Counted from the stretch's first letter, positions 24,760 through 34,356 are shown. The stretch: 64,000 nucleotides of DNA from Caenimonas sedimenti (GCF_007833165.1 NZ_VOBQ01000008.1:1-64000); one strand, 5' to 3'. Translations and numbers: made by a program. Notes: generated by a model from the sequence alone, not told the origin.

Positions 24760-26409
24760 ATGGTCCGCCCCACCCTGCACTTGCACCCGGCGCGCCAGCC
24801 CGTCGAGCCACGGCCGGCGGCCACCCTGCTCTGGTTGCGCCCCACCGCCGCCGGCCCCGAGGTGCTGCTGACCCGGCGCTCGCCAACGGCCAGCTTCCTG
24901 CCCGGCGTGTTCGTGTTCCCGGGCGGCCGCATTGACGACGAAGACGCGGGCGCCCACGACCTTGTGCACGGCCGCGAGGGTACCGCCGCGGCGCAGCTGA
25001 CCGCCGCGCTCGCGGCATTGCGCGAGAGCTTCGAGGAACTGGGCGTGCTTCACGCACGGCACGCTGACGGTCGGCCCCTGGCCGCGGCCGAGCTGGCCGC
25101 CGTCCGCCGCGACCAGCCGCTGTACCCGCAGCTGCGCGAGCGCGGCCTCAGGCTGGCCGCCACCGAAGTACACACGTTGGCGAGCTGGACCACCGACCGC
25201 AGCGTCGGCCCGCGCCGCTTCAGCACCGCCTTCCTGATCGCCCGCATGCCAGAGGGCCAGACCCCCGTGGCCGACGACGCCGAGCAGTTCGAGCCGGTCT
25301 GGCTGCGCGCCGAGCTTGCGTTGCAGCGCCACCAGCAAGGCAGCTTGCCGCTGATCTTCCCGACCCTGCGCACGCTGCAGTGGCTGGCCCGCTTCGACGA
25401 CATCGACGCCGTCCTGCAGGCCTGCGCCGGCGGCCAGGCGTTGTGGGACTCGTGCCCCCGCGGCGCGCTCGTCGGCGGCAAGCCGCAACGCTTCATGGAG
25501 TCCGACCTGCCCTTCGGCGAGCTGGAACTGGTCTGTCCCGACGGCCAGCTCGAACACGCCCTCGACTGGCAGTGCGAGCGCCCGGTGCAGTTGCTGCGCC
25601 ACCTGTGGCGGCTGACCGCACCCAACGCCGGCGTGATGACCGGCCCTGGCACCAACAGCTACATCGTTGGCAGCGCAGCCGGCGGCTTCGTCGTCATCGA
25701 TCCCGGCCCGCCCGACCATAAGCACGTAGCGCGCCTCTTCGAGGCGACCGCGGGGAACATCCGGGCCATCCTGTGCACCCACTCGCACCCCGACCATTCG
25801 CCCGGCGCCGGACCACTCGCCGAGCTCTGCGCACAAAGGTCCGGCCGGTCCCCGCCCATCCTGGGCATGTCGTCGGCACCGACCGCGCGCGCGCATTCGC
25901 TGTTCGTGCCCGACCGTGAACTCGGCGACGGCGAGCGTGTGCAGCTGGACGACCCGGAGCACCCGGTGACGCTGCGCGCGATCCACACACCGGGGCACGC
26001 CGCCAACCACCTGTGCCTTATCGTCGAAGAAGACGGCCTGCTGTTCTCGGGCGACCACGTCCTGAACGGGAGCACCACGATCATCGATCCTCCGGATGGC
26101 AGCATGGCTGACTACCTCGATTCTCTGGACGTGCTGAGCGCGGTGTGTGGCAGCGATGCCATCCGCTTCATCCTGCCGGCACATGGCCACGTGATGGGCG
26201 CAGCCGCCGAGACCATCGCCAGGCTCAAGGCGCACCGCCTGGCGCGCGAGGCCAAGGTCGTCGCCGCGATGCGCCACCAGCCCGACGGCGGCCCCGACGA
26301 CTGGGTTCCGCTGGCCTACGCCGACACGCCCAAGGCCCTGTGGCCGATGGCCAGGCGCTCGCTGCTGGCCCATGTCGAACGCATCCAGGCGCTGGGCCTG
26401 GCTTCCTGA
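24760..26409 (+). CDS. NUDIX-like / metallo-beta-lactamase-fold fusion hydrolase
   Basis: This 549-residue protein combines two hydrolase domains. Residues about 18-240 resemble a NUDT19-type NUDIX domain, with FPGGRIDDEDA followed by ALRESFEELGV as a stretched Nudix box; that group hydrolyses CoA and acyl-CoA pyrophosphate. Residues about 280-540 are a LACTB2-like MBL domain with intact metal sites THSHPDHSPGA, HTPGHAANHL, FSGDHVLNG and AHGH. Known MBL relatives include thioesterases and nucleases. In this operon a role in turning over stalled acyl-CoAs is plausible but not shown. Confidence 0.8.
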   Translation: MVRPTLHLHPARQPVEPRPAATLLWLRPTAAGPEVLLTRRSPTASFLPGVFVFPGGRIDDEDAGAHDLVHGREGTAAAQLTAALAALRESFEELGVLHARHADGRPLAAAELAAVRRDQPLYPQLRERGLRLAATEVHTLASWTTDRSVGPRRFSTAFLIARMPEGQTPVADDAEQFEPVWLRAELALQRHQQGSLPLIFPTLRTLQWLARFDDIDAVLQACAGGQALWDSCPRGALVGGKPQRFMESDLPFGELELVCPDGQLEHALDWQCERPVQLLRHLWRLTAPNAGVMTGPGTNSYIVGSAAGGFVVIDPGPPDHKHVARLFEATAGNIRAILCTHSHPDHSPGAGPLAELCAQRSGRSPPILGMSSAPTARAHSLFVPDRELGDGERVQLDDPEHPVTLRAIHTPGHAANHLCLIVEEDGLLFSGDHVLNGSTTIIDPPDGSMADYLDSLDVLSAVCGSDAIRFILPAHGHVMGAAAETIARLKAHRLAREAKVVAAMRHQPDGGPDDWVPLAYADTPKALWPMARRSLLAHVERIQALGLAS

Positions 26410-26424
26410 AACGGAGACCCGCCG

Positions 26425-26916
26425 TTGAGCGACAACCATCTCCCCCAGCATGTCCTCGACGCGTTCTGGCAACGCTGGGGCAACAACCTCTTCATGCGCG
26501 CGCAAGGGCTGGAGGTCGAGATCGTCGGCGTCGGCGAAGCCGTGGTGCGCCTGCCCCAGGTGATGGCGACGCAGCGCGGCGGCGGCGGCTCCGACGCCGT
26601 GCTCAACGGCGGCGTCATCGCCTACATGTTCGACGGCGCGCTGGGCTGCGCGATCGCTTCGTCTTTGCTCGCACGTCCCGAGATGCGCGGCATCGACCCG
26701 CAGCGGCTGCGCCAGTCGACCATCAATCTCGACATCAGCTACATCGACGCCGCCAGCGGCGACCACTTCGAGGCCCACGGCAAGGTCGTGCGCGCCAGCC
26801 GCAACATCGCCTTCGCCGAAGGCGAGTTGCTCGATGCGCAGGGTCGCACCTGCGCCACGGCCAAGGGCATCTGGCGCGTCTTCTGGCCGCGCGACGCAGC
26901 ACCGGACCAGCCCTAA
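26425..26916 (+). CDS. PaaI-family hotdog thioesterase
   Basis: This 163-residue hotdog-fold protein has VLNGGVIAYMFDGALGCAIASSL, the PaaI-type helix with its conserved Asn-Gly-Gly, and NLDISYIDAASGDHFEAHGKV. It would hydrolyse acyl-CoA esters in the cytoplasm, freeing CoA. The likely start is TTG 26425, preceded by GGAGACCCGCCG; no ATG is better placed. It lies 15 bp after the NUDIX-MBL gene in the same operon. Confidence 0.8.
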   Translation: MSDNHLPQHVLDAFWQRWGNNLFMRAQGLEVEIVGVGEAVVRLPQVMATQRGGGGSDAVLNGGVIAYMFDGALGCAIASSLLARPEMRGIDPQRLRQSTINLDISYIDAASGDHFEAHGKVVRASRNIAFAEGELLDAQGRTCATAKGIWRVFWPRDAAPDQP

Positions 26917-26948
26917 AGAACGAACCGAACACGTGGAGACAAACCCCC

Positions 26949-28730
26949 ATGAGCAAAGACACCCTTCGCATCGGCTGCGCCTCAGGATTCTGGGGCGACA
27001 CCGAATTCGCCGCGGCCCAACTGGTCGAGCGCGGCGACATCGACGTGCTGGTCTTCGACTATCTGGCCGAGATCACCATGTCGCTGCTGATCCGCGCCAA
27101 GGCCAAGGACCCGACTCAGGGCTATGCGCCCGACTTCGTCGCGACCATGAAGCCGCTGATGAAGCAGATCAAGGCGCGCGGCATCCAGGTCATCGCCAAC
27201 GCCGGCGGCGTGAACCCTTCCGCCTGCCGCGACGCGCTGGTGGCTGCGGCGCAGGCCGAAGGCGTCGAGTTGAAGATCGCCGCAGTACTGGGCGATGACC
27301 TGATGCCGCAGCTCGAGGCCATGCGCGCTGCGGGCACGGCGGAGATGTTCTCCGGCGCCGCCTTCCCGGCCAAGGTGATGAGCGCCAACGCCTACCTAGG
27401 CGCCTTCCCGATCGCCGCGGCGCTGGCCGCCGGCGCCGACATCGTCGTCACCGGCCGCTGCGTGGACAGCGCGGTCACGCTGGCGCCGCTCGTCGCCCGG
27501 TTCAACTGGAAGGCCGACGACCTGGACAAGCTGGCGCAGGGCAGCCTGGCCGGCCACCTGATCGAGTGCGGCACGCAGGCCACCGGCGGCAACTACACCG
27601 ACTGGGCCAGCGTTCCAGGCTGGGACGACATGGGCTTTCCCATCGCCGAGTGCCGCGCCGACGGCAGCTTCGTCGTCACTAAACCGGCCGGCACCGGCGG
27701 GCTGGTCTGCCCGTCCACCGTGGGCGAGCAGATGCTCTACGAGATCGGCGACCCGCGCGCCTACATCCTGCCCGACGTGGTGTGCGACTTCACCGCGGTC
27801 ACGCTGACGCAGGTGGGCCCGGATCGCGTCGAGGTCAAGGGCGCGCGCGGCCGCCCGCCCACCGACCAGGCCAAGGCCAGCCTGACCTACGCCGACGGCT
27901 TCCGCGCGATGAGCCTGTTCATGATCGGCGGCATCGACGCCGGCGCCAAGGCGCGCCGCACCGGCGCGGCGATGCTGGCGCGCATGCGGCGCCACTATGC
28001 CGCGCGTGGCTGGCCCGACTTCACCGAGGCCAGCGTCGAGGCCATCGGCGCCGAGGACACCTACGGCGCGCATGCCCGCGTGTCGGCGCGCGAGGTGATG
28101 CTCAAGGTCGGCGTGCGCCACCCGTTGAAGGACGCCCTCGAGCTGTTCTCGCGCGAGGTTGCGCCGATGGCGCTGATGTCCGCGCCGGCGATCACCGGCT
28201 TCACCGGCGGGCGGCCCAAGGTGCAGCCGGTGGCGCGGCTGTTCTCGTGCCTGGTGCCCAAGGCGCACCTGGGAGTCAGCATCGACATGGGCACGCAGCA
28301 GGTGGCCGCGCCGCAACTGGCCGGCAAGCCGCTGGACCCGGCCACTCTGCCGGCCGTCGGCGGCCCGCTGCCCGCAGCCGAGGCCTTCGCGCGCGGAGCG
28401 CGCACCGTGCCGCTGGTGCAGCTGGCCTGGGGCCGCAGCGGCGACAAAGGCGACTCGGCCAATATCGGCATCATCGCGCGCAGGCCTGAATTCCTGCCCT
28501 ACATCCGCGCGGCCATCACCGAAGAAGCGGTGGCGCGCTGGTTCGCCCACCTCGTCCACGGCAAGGTGCAACGCTATGACCTGCCGGGCACACAGGCACT
28601 GAACTTCACCCTGCAGCAGGCCCTGGGCGGCGGCGGCATCGCGTCGGTGCGCATGGATTCGCAGGGCAAAGCCTTCGCGCAGATGCTGCTCGACCATCCG
28701 GTGCCCATACCCGCCGACTTGGCCCTCTGA
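26949..28730 (+). CDS. atuA: Acyclic terpene utilisation AtuA family protein
   Basis: This 593-residue protein has the two-part AtuA architecture. A large N-terminal domain (DUF1446, about 5-450) starts IGCASGFWGDTEFAA and includes VIANAGGVNPSACRDAL and VVTGRCVDSAVTLAPL. A C-terminal ferredoxin-like domain carries the conserved WGRSGDKGDSANIGI. AtuA is required for citronellol/geraniol use in Pseudomonas; it is proposed to act with the AtuC/F carboxylase pathway, but its reaction is not well defined. Its presence is the best argument that this is an atu-type operon. The longer frame from 26145 is spurious. Confidence 0.9.
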   Translation: MSKDTLRIGCASGFWGDTEFAAAQLVERGDIDVLVFDYLAEITMSLLIRAKAKDPTQGYAPDFVATMKPLMKQIKARGIQVIANAGGVNPSACRDALVAAAQAEGVELKIAAVLGDDLMPQLEAMRAAGTAEMFSGAAFPAKVMSANAYLGAFPIAAALAAGADIVVTGRCVDSAVTLAPLVARFNWKADDLDKLAQGSLAGHLIECGTQATGGNYTDWASVPGWDDMGFPIAECRADGSFVVTKPAGTGGLVCPSTVGEQMLYEIGDPRAYILPDVVCDFTAVTLTQVGPDRVEVKGARGRPPTDQAKASLTYADGFRAMSLFMIGGIDAGAKARRTGAAMLARMRRHYAARGWPDFTEASVEAIGAEDTYGAHARVSAREVMLKVGVRHPLKDALELFSREVAPMALMSAPAITGFTGGRPKVQPVARLFSCLVPKAHLGVSIDMGTQQVAAPQLAGKPLDPATLPAVGGPLPAAEAFARGARTVPLVQLAWGRSGDKGDSANIGIIARRPEFLPYIRAAITEEAVARWFAHLVHGKVQRYDLPGTQALNFTLQQALGGGGIASVRMDSQGKAFAQMLLDHPVPIPADLAL

Positions 28731-28782
28731 CCCCTCCTCCGCGACGTCTCGCTTCCTGGCACAGCCCCCGAAAGGACCTCTC

Positions 28783-29979
28783 ATGAACACCGTCACTTCG
28801 CCCACCGGTCGCAAGACCGCTTCTTCGCAGATCCAGTCGCGGGTGCGCGACATCCAGGAGGCCACGCGCGGGGTCACCGCACAGTACCCGCGCAGCTACA
28901 TCCTGCAGTGCATCAAGGAAGATCGCTTCCCCGAAGAACTCTGGCAGGCGCTCGGCAAGTTCGGCCTGCTCGGCCTGTCGATCCCCGAAGAGTACGGTGG
29001 TTCCGGCGGCGGCGTGCTCGAGATCACGGCGCTGAACGAGGCCCTGGCGCTGGCCGGCGTGCCGACACTGTTCCTGGTCGTCACGGGCCTGGCCCGCGTG
29101 CCCATCGTGCGCAACGGCACGCGCGAGCAGATCGCCAGGTACGTGACGCCGACCTGCACCGGCGAGAAAAAGATGTGCTTCGCCATCACCGAGCCCAACG
29201 CCGGCACCAATAGCTTCGCGATGACGACCCTGGCCACGCCCAACGCGGGCGGCGGCTGGACGCTGAACGGGCAGAAAGTATTCATCTCCGGCGCGCGCGA
29301 CGCCGACACCATGATGGTGGTGGCACGGACGACAAAAGCGAGCGAGGTCAAGCACCGCACCGACGGGATGTCGCTGTTCGTGATCGACATGAAGACGCCC
29401 GGCATCACGCTCAAGCAGCTCAACATCCAGGTCGAGACGGCCGAGCGCCAGTACATGGTGTTCTTCGACAACGTGCAGTTGCCCGCCGACGCCGTGATCG
29501 GCGAGCCTGGCAAAGGGGCCAAGCTCATGTTCGAGGGCCTGAATTCCGAGCGCCTGCTGGCCGCGGGCGCTGCGCTCGGTCTGGGCGACTACGCACTGGC
29601 CAAGGGCGTGGCCTACGCCAAGGACCGCAAACCCTTCGGCAAGCCCATCGGCAGCTACCAGGCGCTGCAGCACCGCATGGCGCTGGCCAAGGCCGAACTC
29701 GAGGCCGCGCGGCTGATGACCTACGACGCCGCCGACCGATTCGACAACGGCGAGGACGCCGGGGCCCACGCCAACATGGCCAAGCTGCTGGCCTCGCGCG
29801 CCGCGGTGGCCGCGGTGGAGGCGGCGCTGCAGACCCATGGCGGCTACGGCTTCGACCGCGACTATGACGTCGTCACACTGTGGCCGATGATCCGCCTGCT
29901 GGAGATCGCACCGATCAACAACGAGATGCTGCTGAACTACATTGGCGAGCATGTGCTCGGGCTTCCGAAGTCTTACTGA
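28783..29979 (+). CDS. Acyl-CoA dehydrogenase (LGLPKSY-tailed subfamily)
   Basis: This 398-residue ACAD has FAITEPNAGTNSFAMTT, GQKVFISGARDADT, FGKPIGSYQALQHRMA and LQTHGGYGFDRDYDV. Among the four paralogues ending in LGLP(K/R)S(Y/F) it is the one that keeps a Glu at the MCAD base position (RLLEIAPIN). That makes it the most likely of the four to use the standard mechanism. It follows AtuA by 52 bp with a GAAAGGACC ribosome-binding site and overlaps the downstream hydrolase by 1 nt. Confidence 0.9.
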   Translation: MNTVTSPTGRKTASSQIQSRVRDIQEATRGVTAQYPRSYILQCIKEDRFPEELWQALGKFGLLGLSIPEEYGGSGGGVLEITALNEALALAGVPTLFLVVTGLARVPIVRNGTREQIARYVTPTCTGEKKMCFAITEPNAGTNSFAMTTLATPNAGGGWTLNGQKVFISGARDADTMMVVARTTKASEVKHRTDGMSLFVIDMKTPGITLKQLNIQVETAERQYMVFFDNVQLPADAVIGEPGKGAKLMFEGLNSERLLAAGAALGLGDYALAKGVAYAKDRKPFGKPIGSYQALQHRMALAKAELEAARLMTYDAADRFDNGEDAGAHANMAKLLASRAAVAAVEAALQTHGGYGFDRDYDVVTLWPMIRLLEIAPINNEMLLNYIGEHVLGLPKSY

Positions 29980-30761
29980 TGCAGCAGCATGATGTCGTCG
30001 CCGGCGGGCACCGCCTGAGCGCCTGGACCTGGGGCCGCATCGACAGCACTCGCCCGGTCATTGTGATGCTGCACGGCGGCCTGGATTGCACCAGCACATG
30101 GAGAGACCTGCCGCAGGTGATCGCGGACACGACCCAGCTGCCCGTGCTGTCCTACGACCGTTGGGGGTACGGGGGCTCCGACGCGTTGACCGGCCGCCGT
30201 GAGCGAAGTTATCGATTCGAGGAGTCCGGTCCGGTGTTCGGCGACCTGCTGCGTCACTTCGGCATCGCCAGGGCCGTACTGTTCGGCCACAGTGACGGGG
30301 GCGCTATGTCGCTGTTGGCCGCGGCGGCCCATCCCGAGGCGGTGCGTGCAGTCTGCGCCTGCTCACCCACCATCGCCCTGGATCTGCACATGGTGCGCGG
30401 CATGGCAGGCGCACGTCAGGCCTTCGAGCAGGGCGGCCTGCGCGATCGGCTCATGCGACACCACGGCGACAAGACTGATGCCATGTTCTGGGGCTGGCAC
30501 GCACCGTGGTCGACCGAAGACGCGATCCACTGGTCCATGGCCGAACAGATGGCACAAGTGCGGTGCCCGGTGGCCGCGCTGTTCGGCCAAGCCGACGATT
30601 ACGGCTGGCGACCCAGCGCCAGTGCCTTGGTCAACCACGGCACAATGCCTCTGGAAGTCACGGCCCTTCCCGGCGTCGGGCATGACCCACAGCACAGGGC
30701 TCGGGATGTGGTGCTGGCCGCACTGCAGCGCATCATCCGCATGGCTTCCGGAGCCGGTTGA
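29979..30761 (+). CDS. Alpha/beta hydrolase
   Basis: This 260-residue alpha/beta-hydrolase-fold protein has the oxyanion loop MLHGGLDCTSTW, the nucleophile elbow GHSDGG (Ser about 109), a probable acid Asp in FGQADDYG and the catalytic His in PGVGHDPQ. Substrates could be esters, lactones or thioesters of the pathway. ATG 29979 overlaps the stop of the upstream ACAD (TGATG), so the pair is probably translationally coupled. A longer reading from 29880 lies inside the ACAD and was rejected. Confidence 0.82.
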   Translation: MQQHDVVAGGHRLSAWTWGRIDSTRPVIVMLHGGLDCTSTWRDLPQVIADTTQLPVLSYDRWGYGGSDALTGRRERSYRFEESGPVFGDLLRHFGIARAVLFGHSDGGAMSLLAAAAHPEAVRAVCACSPTIALDLHMVRGMAGARQAFEQGGLRDRLMRHHGDKTDAMFWGWHAPWSTEDAIHWSMAEQMAQVRCPVAALFGQADDYGWRPSASALVNHGTMPLEVTALPGVGHDPQHRARDVVLAALQRIIRMASGAG

Positions 30762-30803
30762 CGTTGCGCACGCGAGCCACTCCCACTCACGAGAACATCC
30801 AGC

Positions 30804-31169
30804 ATGAACGAACAGGTATGGGTCGAATGCGTCGGGGACCTGATTGTGGCCCGCATGCGTGGCACCGTCAGTGCCCAAGTCCTGCAGGACTGCCAGGAGC
30901 GAGTCGTGACGCTCGCCCGCGACTCCGGACGGGAACGGGTGCTTTATGACGCGCTTGAGATGGACCCCCCCAGCGTGGACCTCACCTTCGAACAGCGCAA
31001 ACTGGACGCGGCCCTCGGCGGACTTCGCCTGCGCCGAGCCATTGTCGTGCCCAATAGCCGGCTGGCGTATCTGGCACGGCTTGCGTTTGGAGAGGGCGAG
31101 TACCGCGTGTTCTACAGCGATATGGTCGCGGCGGTGAAGTGGCTCAGTGGCAGCCTGCCGGGGGTCTGA
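30804..31169 (+). CDS. Hypothetical protein, STAS/SpoIIAA-like fold suspected
   Basis: A 121-residue protein with alternating beta and alpha segments (VWVECVGDLIVARMRGTVS, ERVLYDALEM, RRAIVVPNSRLAYLARLAFG, YRVFYSDMVAAVKWLSG). The pattern resembles SpoIIAA-like/STAS proteins that bind small lipophilic ligands or act as switch partners. No catalytic residues are evident. It lies 42 bp after the hydrolase, at the end of the atu-type operon. Confidence 0.6.
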   Translation: MNEQVWVECVGDLIVARMRGTVSAQVLQDCQERVVTLARDSGRERVLYDALEMDPPSVDLTFEQRKLDAALGGLRLRRAIVVPNSRLAYLARLAFGEGEYRVFYSDMVAAVKWLSGSLPGV

Positions 31170-31294
31170 AGTGCACTCGCATGGGGGCAGCGCTAAGCGG
31201 CGGGGGTTCCATTGAAGAACACTTGGAGGTTTTGCCGAGCGTTCTGCAATATCGTTGGTCAGTCATCTCAATACTGTCTCTTGGAGGACGAACA

Positions 31295-32152
31295 ATGATC
31301 CTGGTGATCGGAGCTACCGGCAATATCGGTACCGAAGTAGCGCATCTTCTGGTGAAGGCGGGAGCCACTGTGCGGGCTCTGGCCCGGGACGAGGCGAAGG
31401 CCAAGGCCGCGCTGGGACCGAAGGTCCAGGTCGTGCAAGGCGATCTGGAACAACCCGCGTCATTGGCCCAGGCCATGAAAGGTGTCGAGAAGGTTTTTCT
31501 GGTTACCCCGCTGCATCTCGATCAGGTCGCGATGAAATCGGCAGCGATCCAGGCGGCCAAGCAGGCCGGTGTCAGACATCTCGTGATGTCCACCGGCATC
31601 GGTGCCGGGCCGCAAGCAGGTGTCGAAATCGGGCGCTCGCACGGCAGGAGCCAGGAAGAAGTCATCGCGACCGGCATTCCCTATACGTTCCTGCAGCCGA
31701 CTTTCTTCATGCAGAACATGATGATGTTCGCGGACGCGATTCGCGGCCAAGGCGCGTTCTACCTGCCGCTCGGCGAATCCAGGGTGAGTTGGGTCGATGC
31801 ACGCGACATCGCGCTCGTCGGCGCCAAGGCGCTGACCGAGGCGGGGCACGAGAACAAGGCCTACCCGCTCACCGGGGGCGAGGCGCTGACGTGCGCCGAG
31901 ATGGCACGCACCCTCTCGGACGTCCTCGGCAAGACGGTCAACCATGTCGACGTCCCGCTCGCGGCGGCTAGGCAAGGGATGCTGGATGCCGGCATGCCCG
32001 CCAAGCTGGCCGACATGATGAACGAGCTCTACGCCCTCGGACCGGCCGGACATCTGGCCTATGTCGCAGACACGGTCAAGTCGGTGACCGGGCAGGCCCC
32101 GCGCAGCTTCCGCCAGTTCGCGCAAGAGCACGCCGCGGCGTTCAAAGGCTGA
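31295..32152 (+). CDS. NmrA-like NAD(P)-binding protein
   Basis: This 285-residue atypical short-chain dehydrogenase starts with the dinucleotide motif GATGNIGTEVAHLL (GxxGxxG) and contains VEKVFLVTPLH, the STGIGAG segment and YTFLQPTFFMQNMM. These features fit the NmrA/azoreductase-like group of Rossmann proteins, which bind NAD(P) and act as reductases or redox sensors. ATG 31295 follows TTGGAGGA closely. A 125-bp gap separates it from the previous gene, so it may have its own promoter. Its link to the pathway is unknown. Confidence 0.8.
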   Translation: MILVIGATGNIGTEVAHLLVKAGATVRALARDEAKAKAALGPKVQVVQGDLEQPASLAQAMKGVEKVFLVTPLHLDQVAMKSAAIQAAKQAGVRHLVMSTGIGAGPQAGVEIGRSHGRSQEEVIATGIPYTFLQPTFFMQNMMMFADAIRGQGAFYLPLGESRVSWVDARDIALVGAKALTEAGHENKAYPLTGGEALTCAEMARTLSDVLGKTVNHVDVPLAAARQGMLDAGMPAKLADMMNELYALGPAGHLAYVADTVKSVTGQAPRSFRQFAQEHAAAFKG

Positions 32153-32177
32153 CGCCGCGTCAAGGGGTGGCGGCGGG

Positions 32178-33038
32178 TCAGATCGCCGCGCTCGACGACG
32201 CAGCTTTCGGCACATCGCCCTCCAGCGTGATGCGGTGCATCACGCGGCGGTGCCCGTGATAGTCGTTGACGGGGTAGTGCTGCACGCAGCGGTTGTCCCA
32301 CAACGCGAGCGAGCCTTCGTGCCAGCGAAAGCGGCAGGTGAATTCCTCCTTCTTCTGATGCTCGAACAGGTAGTCCAGCAGCGGTGCGCTCTCGGCCTCG
32401 GTCATGCCGGCAAAGCGCACCGTGTGGCCGGCGTTCATGTACAGCGCGCGCTGGCCGGTTTCGGGGTGCACGCGCACCGCCGGGTGCACGGCCTCGTAGC
32501 TGCGCCGCTCGGTCCGGCCACCTTCTGCGATGCGGTCTTCACGGGTGCGCGAGGTATCGGCCTTGTCGGAACTGTTCACGCACTCCAGGGTCGCAAGCAG
32601 CCGCTTCATGCCGTCTGACAAGGCCTCGTAGGCCGCCCCCTGGCTGGCAAACAAGGTGTCGCCCCCCTGCGGCGGCACCTCGCGCGCCAGCAGCAGCGTG
32701 GCCATCGGAGGCCGGTCGAGGTAGGCCGTGTCGGTGTGCCAGACACCACCGAAGTTGACCTTCTCGTGTTCGAGCTTCTTGACTTCGATGATCGTGGGGT
32801 AGCCGGCGATGCCATGGACGAAGGGGTACTCCACCGGCGTACCGATCGCTTGGGCAAACGCCAGGAACTGGTCCGGCGTCAGTTGCTGGTCGCGCACGAA
32901 CACGACGCCGTTCTCGAGCCAGATGCGCCGGATCACAGCGAGCTGTTCGGCAGTCATGCGTTCACGCAGATCGATTCCGGAGATCTCGGCGCCAACTGCG
33001 GCAGCCAGGCGGTCCACACGAATTGCTGCTGGATTCAT
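32178..33038 (-). CDS. TauD/TfdA-family Fe(II)/2-oxoglutarate dioxygenase
   Basis: This 286-residue protein has the iron-binding HxD of the family in VWHTDTAYLD (around residue 100), the distal His in YHGHRRVMHRITLEGD, and the 2-oxoglutarate Arg in the same C-terminal region (RRVMHR). AIRVDRLAAAVGAEISGIDL is the typical N-terminus. Such enzymes hydroxylate substrates such as taurine, phenoxyacetates or alkyl sulfates with loss of CO2 from 2-oxoglutarate. ATG 33038 gives the normal length; the longer frame to 33404 overlaps the ACAD gene. The substrate is not predictable. Confidence 0.88.
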   Translation of the reverse strand: MNPAAIRVDRLAAAVGAEISGIDLRERMTAEQLAVIRRIWLENGVVFVRDQQLTPDQFLAFAQAIGTPVEYPFVHGIAGYPTIIEVKKLEHEKVNFGGVWHTDTAYLDRPPMATLLLAREVPPQGGDTLFASQGAAYEALSDGMKRLLATLECVNSSDKADTSRTREDRIAEGGRTERRSYEAVHPAVRVHPETGQRALYMNAGHTVRFAGMTEAESAPLLDYLFEHQKKEEFTCRFRWHEGSLALWDNRCVQHYPVNDYHGHRRVMHRITLEGDVPKAASSSAAI

Positions 33039-33109
33039 CTTGAAGCCTCCTGGCACCCTGTCGCGCACGCGGGATGTACCGTTTCGGGACGGCGTTCGAC
33101 GAGCGCCGT

Positions 33110-34342
33110 CTACAGCTCGCCGCGCCCGGCCAGCAACTGGCGAGCGATGGTGCGGCGCTGGATTTCGGCGGTGCCGTCGGGGATCCGCATCACTCGGGCG
33201 AAGCGGTAGCCTTCCTCGATGCGCAGCTCGTTGGTCAGGCCCATCGCGCCATGCACTTGGATGCTGCGATCCATCACCCGGCCCAGCATCTCGGTGGAGA
33301 ACGCCTTGACCATGCTGACCTGCGCGGTGGCCGGCAGACCCTGGTCGATGCGCCAGGCGCAGTTCTGGATCATCGACTTGGCGGCGTAGATGTCCATGGC
33401 GCAATCGGCCAGCATGAACTGGATGGCCTGATGTTCGGCGATCGGCACGCCCGAGGTCTTGCGCACCTTGGCGTATTCGATGGCCTGGTCCAGCGCCCAG
33501 CGCGCCAGGCCCAGGCAGGTGGCGGCCATGCCCATGCGCCCGGCGTTCACCCCGTCCATCGCCACCGCGAGGCCGCGGCCGACCGCGCCAAGTCGGTTGT
33601 CATCGGGCACGCGCACGTTGTCCAGCACCACCACACCGGTGTCGCCACCCAGGTGGCCGACGGTATTGATCAGGCGCGGCACGGAAAAACCGGGGGAGCG
33701 GGTGTCGACGAAGAAGCCGGTCACGCCGCCTTTGTGCTGCGCCGCCGCCTCGAGGTCGGTCAGCGCGAACACCATCGCGTGGTCGGCATACGGCGAGTTG
33801 GTGATCCATTGCTTCGTGCCATTGAGAACCCAGTGCTCGCCGTCGCGCACGGCGCGCGTCTTCATCGCGAACACATCGGAGCCTGCGTCGGGCTCGCTGA
33901 GCGCAAAGCACAGCGTCTTGTCGCCGCTGGTGATGCCGTCGCGGTAGAGCTCGAAGACGCTGGCGTCCAGGTGGCGCAGCACCGGCGACAGGCCGTTGGT
34001 GAACGGCGATGGCAGCACCACGGTCTGGATCAGCGGATGCCCCGGCCCGAAGCGCTGGTTGATGGCCTCCTGCACATGGGCCATCACCTGCGCGCCCAGG
34101 CCGGCGCCGCCGAGCTTCTCGTCGCCGAACAGGTTGTAGTAGCCGAGTTCGGCCGAGCGCATTCGCACCTGGCGGCGCAGCGCCAGCGCCTCGGGCACGT
34201 AGCGGCCGTCGGCCTGGAACAGGGTGCGCTCGCTGCCCAGCACGGACTGGTGCCGGGCTTCCAGCGGCAGCACCTCGCGCTCGATGAAGCGCTGTACGGC
34301 CTCGGCGATGGCCGTGGTGTCGGGCTCGATGTCGAAATTCAT
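33110..34342 (-). CDS. Acyl-CoA dehydrogenase, ACAD10/11-like
   Basis: This 410-residue ACAD has ALSEPDAGSDVFAMKTRA, NGTKQWITNSPYADH, VHGAMGLTNELRIEEGYRFARVM and RIPDGTAEIQRRTIARQLL. An Asp replaces Glu at the MCAD base position (PDGTAE), as in the ACAD10/11 group that acts on long or hydroxylated acyl-CoA. It reads with DUF35 and the thiolase-like gene (14-bp gap), forming a minus-strand operon with the TauD-type gene downstream. ATG 34342 removes a long unrelated leader. Confidence 0.88.
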   Translation of the reverse strand: MNFDIEPDTTAIAEAVQRFIEREVLPLEARHQSVLGSERTLFQADGRYVPEALALRRQVRMRSAELGYYNLFGDEKLGGAGLGAQVMAHVQEAINQRFGPGHPLIQTVVLPSPFTNGLSPVLRHLDASVFELYRDGITSGDKTLCFALSEPDAGSDVFAMKTRAVRDGEHWVLNGTKQWITNSPYADHAMVFALTDLEAAAQHKGGVTGFFVDTRSPGFSVPRLINTVGHLGGDTGVVVLDNVRVPDDNRLGAVGRGLAVAMDGVNAGRMGMAATCLGLARWALDQAIEYAKVRKTSGVPIAEHQAIQFMLADCAMDIYAAKSMIQNCAWRIDQGLPATAQVSMVKAFSTEMLGRVMDRSIQVHGAMGLTNELRIEEGYRFARVMRIPDGTAEIQRRTIARQLLAGRGEL

Positions 34343-34356
34343 GAAGACGCGCCTTG

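Noticed and set aside
24655..26778. 707-codon open frame on the minus strand
   Set aside because: Opposite the NUDIX-MBL gene and the thioesterase gene; composition is typical of antisense frames.
32150..32162. TGACG/CGTCA hairpin between convergent genes
   Set aside because: Only 5 bp with a 3-nt loop and no T-tract; too weak to call a terminator.
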